From Anagrus nilaparvatae (taxonomy: Eukaryota; Arthropoda; Insecta; Hymenoptera; Mymaridae), in NCBI GenBank assembly GCA_022575985.1, contig JAKSXM010000258.1, positions 620,001-684,000 of the forward strand: DNA of 64,000 bases, read 5' to 3'. The notes under the pieces were generated by a model. The model saw nothing but the letters and a program-made list of their open reading frames with translations, did not search any database and was not told the DNA's origin. The stretch's first letter is position 1, and each line of letters opens with the position of its first letter. Made by a program: the position numbers and the translations under genes. Positions 22,413 to 34,400 of the stretch are shown piece by piece.

Positions 22413-25400
22413 GTAAGTATTGGTTTATTTATGAGTTAGTTTTTTTATGTGTAATTAAAATAAAAATGAATCTATGTAATTGAAAATAATTTAGTATATT
22501 AAAAAACAAATATTTTTAATTATCAGGTATACATCCATTAAATTTTACGCTTTGAATTAAAACATTAAAAGATATCATTATATACTAAATTATATTATAC
22601 GATTAGGTTATGTATATTTTTTATAATTTTAATGTATAAAATAAAGTATTTTAATTGTATAATTGCGTTTAAATAAGTTTTTTAAAATAATTATCAAAAT
22701 TAATAGTAATAAGAGTATAGTATTAAGAGTAATAATTATCAAAATTAATTATTATTTATAATTAATGTATGAAATCTCAAACTGTTGCATAACAGACAAT
22801 ATTTTATGAGACAAAAATGAAAGAAGATTTGTAAGATCTTAAGATGCTTACAATAGAATAATAATGTTGTGAAATTTATTTTTAATAGGCGATCATCTTT
22901 CAGACTTTAAAAACCCAAATAATGATTTAAGTAGTGGGTTCGAGGATGATGAGCTTAATATTAGCTACGAGGATGATGAATTTTTAAGTTCCGCTATTTC
23001 ACTCCAACCTGTGGAAAAATTTCATGATATCTTATTGTCAGACGCAGATGAAGATGCTTCTTATCTTAATCAAAATAGAACGTTTGTGGAACTAAAGACA
23101 AGTAATTTCATTTTAAACAATAATAAAATTTTATTATTTTTTACAAAATTTTAACTATCTTAATAATCTAATTATTAACTTGCATATGATTTTGAAATTA
23201 AATATAAAAAAAATATTTATTTTGTCAAAGTTAAAACCTACATTCAGGGCAGCACAATCTTTTAAAATACTTAATTATTAATAAAATCTTGGGTTGGGGT
23301 GGTTGGGAAATAAACCATTTTTTGGTGAATACCCGACATGCTGGAATGAGATGGGTTGGCCCCATGGACTGGTAGGAGTTACCTATGGACACGACGCTGT
23401 ATAAGCTACAGACCACTGGTTTGGTCCTTTAGTGTCGATAACTCTAGGTGGGATTGAACTGCCTTCTCGTGGCTACCCTGTTGATGTGCTTAACTGCACA
23501 CAAATGTTCACCCACTCACCAAGGCTGAGGCCTGCACACGTCGTACCTGTGCTTCACTCAGCCGACGGCTTTTGGCTGAGATCCTAAATGGTTCTCTTAG
23601 TGGACAGTTAAAGTTTCTTATTAACTCCACCTTGCTCCCTCTCGGATGCCAGGTGGAATCACTTCTTGCCCGATGACCTCGAACTCACTGTGAGGGGTGC
23701 GTTGTCTAGGAGGGCGTCTGCGAACGGGGCATACATATTTCCTCTAATTCAGATGTCACTAAAGGCAGCTTTAAATTTTTAATTATACTATACACTAATG
23801 CTATTGACGTTAGTATATTAATATGATGAATGGCACGTATGGCTGGGGCTTCTCTGGAGCAGGGCTCCACAGCAATGTGGCCTTGCCCTATAGAGCAAGG
23901 TAATCGTTGCTGCTGGTTCATTCATGTTTGTGCCCTTCACCTGCTGTCTGTTGGGGGGATTCAGAAAAAGCCACGAAAAGAGCTGAAAAGTTCGCTGGGA
24001 TTGGCTGCATGTGTTTCTGTCTAAACAAAAAACTGTTTACTTTAAATGTGATATATGTGTTGCAGCCAATAACTTCGGGACGTAAGGCTTGAAGCGGTAA
24101 TTATCAGATAAACCCTTGCAGCTGCAGGTGTTGGGCGCGAGCATGACTGATCCTAGGATCCCTGATTTCGGTGAGCCCTGCGGCTTTCGCTCCATGACTA
24201 GTCAAGAAGCTTTTTTTTTTTTTTTTTTTTTTTGTTTTTCAGAGCTTCGCTGACTAACCTAAAATCTAATTAAATTGCACACGTGTGTAAGTCCCAGGAG
24301 CAGATGTCTGGGTGGATGTCGCATTCTTTCTTGCAGTGCAAATCGAATGATCGAACGGCACGTGCTGTTTTCACCTGGTGATCATTTGATCATCTGTGGA
24401 AGTAATCTTACTTTTGTAAGAATCATTGGGATCTTGACCAATCGCTAGGAATGGCTTATGAGGATCCTGTTAATACGACGGGTAAAATATCGTATTATGT
24501 CAGCAGACATTAGATCTGTAGGACTCGCAACGGTCACCCCCCTGTGTCTTGTACCCAGGGTGAGGATTGCTGCGGGTCTGAATCCCCGGTCCTATTATCT
24601 CACCACTTTTTCCCATTTCATTACAGGTACACTAATTACAATAGTTCTTTACAGGTTTTTTCTTTTTTCCAGGTTATCACATCGCACAGAGGGTACCCTT
24701 ACCCGCATTCATTTAAGGGCGCTTAGTCCAGTGACACAGGCTATCTAAATAACAAATATGCAAAATGATAAAAATGATATACCTCAGGCTGATAAGTCAC
24801 TTGTTCAAGAAGTGTCGAATTCAGCTGTCAGTTCCGATCGGGTGAAAGCCCCGGTGGCTGGCACCGGCCCCATGGACTCTGAGGGGGGCCAACAATTTTG
24901 CATGGAGGCGGATTTAACACCATCTTCCGCCCAGGGGGGATCACGAAACGAACTTCAAGCCATAGTTTTGCTTGAACATATTCAGCATCCACTACCTGCA
25001 TCAGGTGCAGGGAATACTGAAAAACCAAGCTATGCGGACAGCCTAAAATATCTGCAGAACTTAGCATATGGCACTGGTAGTCTTAACACAGACCAGGCCT
25101 TTGATCAAGCAGTGGTCGAAAAGCCCAATGCCTTCCTTCATCACATTTCTGTTCTGAAGGACGTTGCACAGGCTTTGGAAAAACACCACAAGGAAATGAT
25201 GGAAGCTCATCGCAGCATGTCACATCACTGTACATCAGTACAGAAAAATTGCGGCATGCCGATTAAAAATGGAGTAAATCTCTTCGGCAATGTACTCATT
25301 CAACTTGAGCTAATAATGAAGAGACTGCATGCAGAAACGCAAGACATTGAGTCTGCTCTTAAAAAAGCAGAACATAAACAGCAGGCAAAGAGAATCCGAT

Positions 25401-28400
25401 CGTCTTCCTCTGAGGAGAACTCCCCAGAGTCAAGACAAGATAGGAAAAGGATCCACAAGAAGAACCTTAGCAACTCTGGGGTGGAGCAGCAGAACAACGC
25501 GGAGCTCCAGGAAGAAGAGGAAAGAAGAAAAATGCTGCTTCAAGAAAACCAGAGGAAGGAGCAAGAGCAGAGGAATAAGGAGAAAATGCGACTGGAACAG
25601 GAGGAAAAAGAGCGGCGTAAAAAAGATAAACTGATCCAGGAGCAAAAGAAGAAGGCAAGTCTGCTAGAGTTATACCAAAAGCAGAAGCTGGAACAGAAAA
25701 AAGGGAAGCGGCCACCAAAAGAGAATGAACTTGCGGGGGGAGATCGTCACAATAAGGGAGATGACTCAAAGTTTACTCCTAACAACACCAAGGAGAACGG
25801 CCCACAGGATAACCCTGGGACCTCCCCCAATAAGGATGGAGATAAGGGCGCCCCTAGGCATAAGTCCAAAAAAGAAAGAAAGCTGCTGAAGAAACAAAAG
25901 CAGCTGCAGCTTCAACCAAGAAAGGGTACTGATCAGCATATGGAGATATGCGAAGTAGCTGACGGACAAGAGCAGCAAAATCAGGTACCTAAGAAGCCAC
26001 TGGGCAAGGAGGAAAATTGGCTGGTAAAGGGTAAGAAGAAGAAAAAGCCCAGGGCCAAAAAGCCCCAGCCAACAAAGGAACCTGCAGAAAAAGGTAAAGT
26101 ACCTTCCAAGGTGGGAAGGCGCAGGTATAGGAAAAGGAAAGAAGCCTTCCAAATTACCTCAGCGGCGGGCAAATCCTACGAGGAAACGCTTCTTGATTTA
26201 AAAAGAAACGTTAACCTCGAAGAATCTGGCGCGAAGGTCCACCGCATCAGGAAAACTCAAAACGGCAGCGTCCTTATTGAGTTGGAGGCCATCGAGGACC
26301 GACAAAAACTTGAAGAAGCGGTGAAGTCGGTCACGGGCCCTGAGTCGAATGTTCGTGACTTGATCCCGACACTAAAACTCGAAATTCGAGATTTGGATGG
26401 GGTCACGAAAGAATAGGAGATTCAGGCAGCTGTTGCCAAGGCCATAGGTGTCGAAAATGGAGACCTATTCCAGGTGTCCATTTTCAAAACCAAAGGCACA
26501 ACAAGCCAGATGGCCGTGGTGGACCTTCTTGAGGCCGACGCTCTACGCCTGGCCAAAAAGGGCAAAATCCAGATCGGCTGGGCATCGAGTAGAGTGCGCC
26601 TCCGTGCAGACGTGAGGCGCTGCTACAAATGTCTGGGCTATGGACATAGCCAATATGTCTGCAAAGGCCCAGACAGAAGTAAGGCGTGCTTAAAGTGTGG
26701 CAAAGATGGCCATAAGAGGACAGAGTTCAGCAAGGATAAGCCTGAGTGCTTCCTCTGCAAGACCAGAAAGGATAAGTGCTCCACGGAGCACTATCCTGGA
26801 GAGGGAAACTGCCCCAGTTACCGGGAGGCTCTAGCTGTGGCAAGAAGCAGGTGTCATCGGAAATGATCAAGGTTCTCCAAGGGAACATGCGACACGCACG
26901 GGAAGCTGGTGCATTGTTGGATCAAATTGCTCGCGAAGAGGATGCAAATATCCTCTTACTAAGCGAGCAATATTACAACATGAACCACAAGTACTGGCTT
27001 TCCGATGACACTGGCTGCTGCGCCATATGGCTTCGAGGCAGAGCCCAAACGTCTCTTACCCAACAAGGGAAAGGGAATTGCCACGTCTGGGCCAAGTGCG
27101 GGGAGACAACTTACATAAGTTGCTATCTCTCCCCAAACGACAACTCGGCAGAGCTGGCTACAAAGCTGGCCAGCATCGAGAGCACGGTCCGGACGGCGAC
27201 TGGTGGCGTCATCCTTGGTGGAGACTTCAACGCCAGGGCTCTGTAATGGGGGATGCAAATGACTAACCCCAGGGGACGAATGGTGCTCGAAATGGCCACT
27301 AGGTGCAAACTAGTGGTCCAGAATAGAGGCAACAGGCCCACCTACGAGAGGCCGGGTTGGGGTGTCTCTATCCCGGACATAACATTCGCTACAGAAGCTG
27401 CGTCCGGGCGAATAGGCGACTGGAGGGTGATGGATGATCAATACAATGGTAGTGATCATCATTACATCGCCTTCCGGGTATTGGAAGGAACCTCACAACG
27501 ACCTCCGTACAGGAGGCGCCCCTTGGGTTGGAACGTCCCAAAAATGGACGAAGACAGATTCGAAGAGTATCTTCGAATCGAGTCAGCGTCCATCCCCGCT
27601 TGGCATGGAGGGGCCACAAGTCCCCATGAGGCTGAAATCTTAGTTAAGAAAGTAACGTCTCTATTATGCGGGGCTTGTGATGCCTCGATGCCTCGCCGCA
27701 GGCCCTGGAAAGGGAGAAAGCCAGTGTACTGGTGGACTCCCAAAATAGCTGAGCTCCGGAAGGAATGCCACAGGACACGACGAAAGGTGCAAAGAGCACG
27801 GGACAGACATGAGGCCGCCGTGCTTTCTCAGGAACATAAGGACGCCAAACACCGGCTGGCCAAGGCCAACATGATGGACGCGGCGTCGACTGAATGGATC
27901 GTCGGTGCTCTCTTCCCTGAAAGGCCCATCCGGGAAAACCCGGTTGAGGTGATACCCAGGGAGGAAGTGCCGCTGTTCAGCGAAGGCGAGATGGTCAAGG
28001 CCATAAAGGCCATGAAAAATGGCAAGGCGCCGGGGCCGGACGGGATACCGGCGGAAGTGCTCAAAAGAGCGGTCAAAGTAATCCCTGGTATCCTGTTAAG
28101 CATGTTCAATGCGTGTTTGGTGGCTGGAGTATTCCCAAAGCAGTGGAAGGTGGCACGTCTCGTGCTCTTGAATAAGGGCAAGGGGGGAGCCCCGGATTCT
28201 CCATCGTCTTACAGACCTTTGTGTATGTTAAATACCATTGGTAAGGTGATGGAGAGCTTGCTCCGGGCAAGGCTCAGAAGGGCAATCGAGGAGGGCGGTG
28301 GTCTCTCTGAGGAGCAGCATGGTTTTCGTGAAGGGCATTCCACGATAGACGCCATTCGGCGTGTCATGGATACCGTAGAGGCTGAGAGGGAAAAGCGGCC

Positions 28401-31400
28401 TGCAATTCGCAAGGACGTCCTTCTGGTAACGCTGGACGTCAAAAACGCTTTCAACTCGGCCAGGTGGGATGACATGATCCGGTCCCTCGAGTACGATTTC
28501 CGGATACCCAGGTATCTGGGCAACGTACTAAAGGATTACCTGCGGGACCGGAGACTGCTCTACGACACGCTGGATGGAAGGCGTGAAAGGGTTTTGAGTG
28601 CAGGCATCACGCAAGGTTCGGTTCTCGGACCGGACCTGTGGAATGCCTTTTACGATGGCTTGTTGCGCGTCCACCTCCCGGAAGGAGTTTCCATGATCGG
28701 GTACGCCGACGACGTGGCCCTGACCATAACTGGCAGGGACTTGGAAGTGACCCAGGAGAGGTTGAATCTAGTCATGAGACGGATCAACCTCTGGATGGGC
28801 GATCACGGGCTCCAGCTTGCGATCCCAAAAACGGAGATCGTACTGCTGACCCGTCGAAGGGTTCCCACCGACTTCGATGTAATTATCGACGACGGCGGAA
28901 ACCCTCACACGATCCGAACCAGAACATCGGTGAAATACCTGGGAGTTCAGCTTGATAACAAGCTGACCTTCTGGGAGCAATTTCAGAGGTCGTGTGAAAA
29001 GGCAGCGTCGGCCGCATCCTCCCTGTCAAGGCTCATGGCCAACATTGGGGGACCCAAACCAGGGAAGCGAAGGCTCCTGATGTCAGTCGTCAACTCTGTC
29101 CTGCTCTACGGATCAGAAGTCTGGGCGAAGACCACAGAAACTGCCAAGTACAGACGAAAAATATCGTAGGTACAGAGGCAGGCGGCAGTGAGGATCGCCT
29201 GCGGATACCACACGGTATCTCTAGAGGCGATCCAGGTTGTTGCTTCGGTGATACCCATTGACCTGCTAGCGTTGGAGCGGAAATTCATCTACGAGAGCGT
29301 AGATGAGCGCGAAGTGGCTTCCACTCGCGCCCGCTTCAACTCTATGAAAGCATGGAAGAAACGATGGAAAAAGAACCAAGAGAAAAATGCCCTATGGACG
29401 CGCAGACTGATCTCAGACCTGCAGGCATGGATGGGACGACAGCATGGGGAGGTGGATTTCTACCTTACCCAGTTCTTAACTGGACACGGGTACTTCCGTG
29501 TCATGTTGAAGCATTGGCATAAGGTGGCAACAAAGGAGTGCTTGCACTGTCCGGGCGTGGATGATGTAGTAGAGCACACATTTTTCGAATGTGTTCGCTA
29601 CTCGGAGGGGCGCCCGCCCTTCCCGATTTGGAGGCCGGAGACGGTGGTCCCGGAAATGCTACGGAGTTCCGAAAACTGGAACAAAGTAGCAGAGTACGTA
29701 AGGACCACCTTGTTGGAGAAGAAGGAGGAGGGCTTTCTATCGTAGAGAGCTCTCCTGCCCCTAGGCAGGGGGGAAGGCAGCGGCCAGCTGCCTAGGCTGC
29801 GCGTCCCAAGCTGAAGTTATACCTGAAAAGGGAGTTCCGGTTTGGGACAAACAAGCGCGGGGGGTTTAAAGTGTGTTTATCCAGTAAGAATCTGGGGCGT
29901 AGCCGGCGACCGCGTTCGCCGGTAGTCTCCCAGTTGTACACTTTGTACAACTGGGCGGTCATGGAAATTTGCGGGTCTTTAAGGCCCGCAAACACTCCAT
30001 GGCTGATGCAAGATTCACATATTTCCCTTAAAAAAAAAAAAAAAAAAAAAAAAATAAAATAAAATCTTGGGTTATTTTTAATTATAATAAAATATATTAA
30101 AAAATACGGAAATAAGAAAAATATAATAATTTTCTCATTTTATTATACAATCTTCTAAAAATTTTGTCTTCGATTTTATCTAATTAATCGATTCATTTTT
30201 GCTCTGCAGTGTCACTCGCGCGCTGAATAAAAATTTATAAAACAATTTTTAATATTAATTTTTTAATTTATTATTATAAACTGTAAAAATAATAATAAAT
30301 TTTAATAAAAAATGTTTAAACTATTATCATAATACATTAAATCTGTAGAAAAAAATCTGCGACTTATAATTTATGAAAACTCATTGGAGTATTTCGTCAT
30401 CCAATTGTAAAATTTCGCCGTCCAGGACAAAAGAAAAATTTATTTCGAGGGATAGTAATCAGTATTTGTGCATTTCTACGAGAAAATACGTTTTATGAGC
30501 ACCAAAAATGAAAAAAAAAATTTAACGAGGCCGCGACTACAACCATTATTTTCTGATAGTTTGGACCCTATAGAAAAATGTGAAAACGGAATAAGCGATG
30601 GATGCCAAAAGAATTTCGCCATTTTTATATCAAAAACCGTGTTTTCGTATCTGAGCTACCCCAAATTTTCAAAATAACTTTTTAGGTAAATAAAATGAAA
30701 AAAAATAGATAAAAAAATCTGATTGCCAGGGAAAAACCACTACAGAAGAAAAAAAATTTTTCTTTTTACGATGAAATTTAGCCAAGTTATGATTTTACTC
30801 AAATTTTTCTTAAAAAAGTTCTATATTGAAGAAAGCCTGTTCCTGAACTTTAAACATGCATTAGCATTACTCGCTTTATTTTCATCGTAAAATAATAATT
30901 TTTTTTTTTAACCGATTAATTTTTCCCTGGCAGTTCATTTCTTAAAAAAAAAAAATCATTTTTATTGACCAAATTTCAATTTTTAGGTCAAAAGCCTTTG
31001 AAAATGACCTAAAAATTGAAGTTTGGTCAATAAAAATGACCAAATTTTGACCAAATATTGACCAAACTTCAATTTTTAGGTCATTTTCAAAGGCTTTTGA
31101 CCTAAAAATTGAAATTTGGTCAATAAAAATGATTATGGTTTTTTTTTAAAGAAATGAATACTCAGGGAAAAATTAAGTGATTTTAAAAAAAAAATTATTA
31201 TTTTACGATAAAATCAAACGAATAATGCATATTATTTCTTAAATTTGTCTTAAAAATGATTGAAATTCTATTGAAATAAACCTGTTTCTGAACTTATAAT
31301 ATGCATTACTAACTTGATTTTCAACGTAAAATAATAATTTTTTTTTTAATATCGATTAATTTTTTCCAGAGTATTCATTTCTTCAAGAAAGAAATCATTT

Positions 31401-34400
31401 TTATTGACAAAATTTTAAATTTTAGGTCACAAACCTTTGAAAACTGTGAGTAGCAAAATTTATTTAACACAGATTTTCATTGGTTTTTGACCTAAAAGTT
31501 GAAATGTGGTAAAAAAAAAAATGATTTTTTTCTTGAAGAAATGAATACTCAGGGAAAAAGTAAACGATTTAAAGAAAAAAATTAGTATTTTACCATAATA
31601 ATCAAGCAAATAATGCATTTTCTAAGTTCAGAAACAGACTTTTTTCAATATCTTTTTTAAGACGCAAGTTTGAGTAAAATCTTAAATTGGCGATAACTTG
31701 GCTAAATTTCATCGTAAAAAGAAAAGTTTTTTTTTCTTCTGAAGTGGTTTTTTCCTGTCAATCAGATTTTTTTATCTATTTTTTTAATTTTATTTACCTA
31801 AGTAGTTATTTTGAAAATTTGGGGTTGCTCAGATACGAAATACACGGTTTTTGACATAAAAGTGGCAAAATCTTTTTGGCATCCATCGCCGATTCCGTGT
31901 TCACGCTTTTTTTACATTCTATAGGGTTCAAACTACCAGAAAATCATGGTGGCAGTCGCGGCTTCGTCAATTTTTTTTTTTTTCATTTTTGGTGCTCACA
32001 AAACGTATTTTCTCGTAGAAATGCACATTTGCATTCAGAGGCAAATATTTTTTTCTTGAGGTAAATTGCTATCTCTAAAAAACTCATGTGACATAATTTT
32101 TCGTCTAATTTATTCGTGTTGTGATTGGTGGCGCTGATTTTTTCATTATTTATTTCGTTAGTTCTAATTTTTATTATCTTTTAGAATACTTAATTTTTAA
32201 TAAAATTTTGTGTAAAAATACAGAAATAAGAAATAATTATTTTATTATACAATCTCCTAAAAATTTCGTCGTCTTTATCTAATTGGTCGTTTCATTGATG
32301 CTCTGTAGTGTTAGCGGCGCGCTGTATACAAATTTTTATACAATTTTAAATATTAATTTTTTAATTTATAATAATATAAACTGTAAAAATAATCATAAAT
32401 TTTAATGAAAAATGTTTAAACTAATAGAAAATTAATTCGAGTATTTCGTCATCCTATTAAAAAATTTCGCCATCCTGTACAAAAGAAAAATTTAATTTGA
32501 GGGATGAAAAGGGTTCTATAATGCAAAATTTTTTTCTTGAGATAAATTTTAAAAATAAAAATAATAATGGTTTATTAACACATTCGCTGCGTTTTGATAT
32601 TTTTGCAGTTTCTAAATAGGTGCGTTTTGCTTGTTTTCAACAATTCACGCAACGTCAATCTGGTGTAGGGCTTCACGATACGATACGATATCGATATTTT
32701 GCACGTTTATCGATATCGTATCGATTTAGAGTTTGACTTATCGTATCGGGTATCGTATCGCCGATAAATTTTTCAAAAAATATCGTATCGTATCGAAAAT
32801 ACGATACGATACGATACGATAACCGATATTTTTATCGAAAAAAATATTTTTTTTTTAATAGGCTTTTGCAAAAAAAAAACTTTATGCCATAGGGATTCAA
32901 TAAAAGGATAAACCTTGGTAAATTTGAAAAAAAGTTATTTAACGTTAATTATTAATTTATTTGTACAAAAATTATAAATGTAATATTATAAAAATATTTG
33001 ACTGAGTACATTTTTTATTATTATTTATATTTACTTATATAAATACATATTTACATTATTTGTTACTATATATCAATCTACATACCTAATGTATATTTTA
33101 TAAGTTAACATATCGTCAAAATATGTTTGTTAATATATTAAAAATATTTTTAAATAGTACAAATTTATTAAAAGTACGAATACTATTTCCCTTACTATAA
33201 ATATTGTGACCAGAAAAAGTTATTGATCTAAAAAATGAGTCCTTATTTTTTTCAAAAATTTAAAAGAATTTTAATTTTTGACACCAATGGCAAGGGGGCA
33301 TACGGGCCCCTTGTCATTGGTAGCAAGAATTAAAATTCTTTCAAAAAATTGAAAAACTTTTAGAATTTTTTGACTTCAATGGACTTTTAGTGTCATAAAG
33401 AGTTTAATTAAAACTAATTTTAAAAAGAATTAATTACCCTATTGAACGCTAACCCTGCTACCCCATAGTTCTAAAAATTATGCCTTTTTTAAACTCTGAA
33501 AACCATAAAAATCCATTGATCTTAAAAAAATAACGCAAGCTTTTTCAAAATTTTAAAGGAATTTTGATTTTTCCCGCCAATGACAAGGGGGTATACGGGC
33601 CCCTTGTCATTGGTAGCAAGAATTAAAATTCTTTCAAAAAATTGAAAAACTTTTAGAATTTTTTGACTTCAATGGACTTTTAGTGTCATAAAGAGTTTAA
33701 TTAAAACTAATTTTAAAAAGAATTAATTACCCTATTGAACGCTAACCCTGCTACCCCATAGTTCTAAAAATTATGCCTTTTTTAAACTCTGAAAACCATA
33801 AAAATCCATTGATCTTATTTGACTAATACTAACAATTTACTTATGCACAAATATTTTTATAAATAAACTTCACAGATATTTCTCTTAAGAGAAGAATTCA
33901 TCCATCTATTAATGCATATAAGCTCTCTCATACTTTGATTTTCTAGCGAACACCGGTTTTTAGTTACAACTTGTGATGCTTCAGAAAATACCCTTTCAAT
34001 GGGAACAGATGTTGCTGGTATACATAAAATATCCTTAGCCATACGTGATATGATTGGATAGGCGCTCGAATAATTTTTCCACCATACTAGAATATCAGTT
34101 TTTGGACCAGGCCTTGAAGATTGTAGATAGTTATTTATTTCCTTCTCCCAATCTGATGTAACATCACTTTTTAAAAAAAGTATTTCAAAGTCGATCGTAT
34201 TTTCATTATTATTATCTGTCTTGCGTTTTTTAGCCGATGGTTCTTTAATTTCTTTTTCATTTGAATACTCATCATAATATTCTTTATATAAGGATTTAAA
34301 TTTCTCTAATGTCTGTTTCTTCATTTCTCGACCCCATGTCGTTAAATCTAGTCCTTCTGCTTTAATCCGTGGATCTAAGATCAGTGAAACGCAATAGATC

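Larger units (their letters stand above)
23296..30058 (+). mobile_element. Full-length R1-clade non-LTR retrotransposon
   Basis: The 15-bp direct repeat ATAAAATCTTGGGTT lies at 23281-23295 and 30059-30073, and the 3' end is a poly-A/AAAT tail (from about 30030). Inside are a 1.46-kb 5' UTR, ORF1 with zinc knuckles, and ORF2 with endonuclease and reverse transcriptase. It is markedly GC-richer than its surroundings. It lies in intron 2 of the large transposon's gene, outside rDNA. Three in-frame stops show that this copy is dead. Confidence 0.93.

Noticed and set aside
25300..26172. Several hydrophobic or basic open frames antisense or out of frame
   Set aside because: They are shadows of the Lys/Glu-rich R1 ORF1 region.
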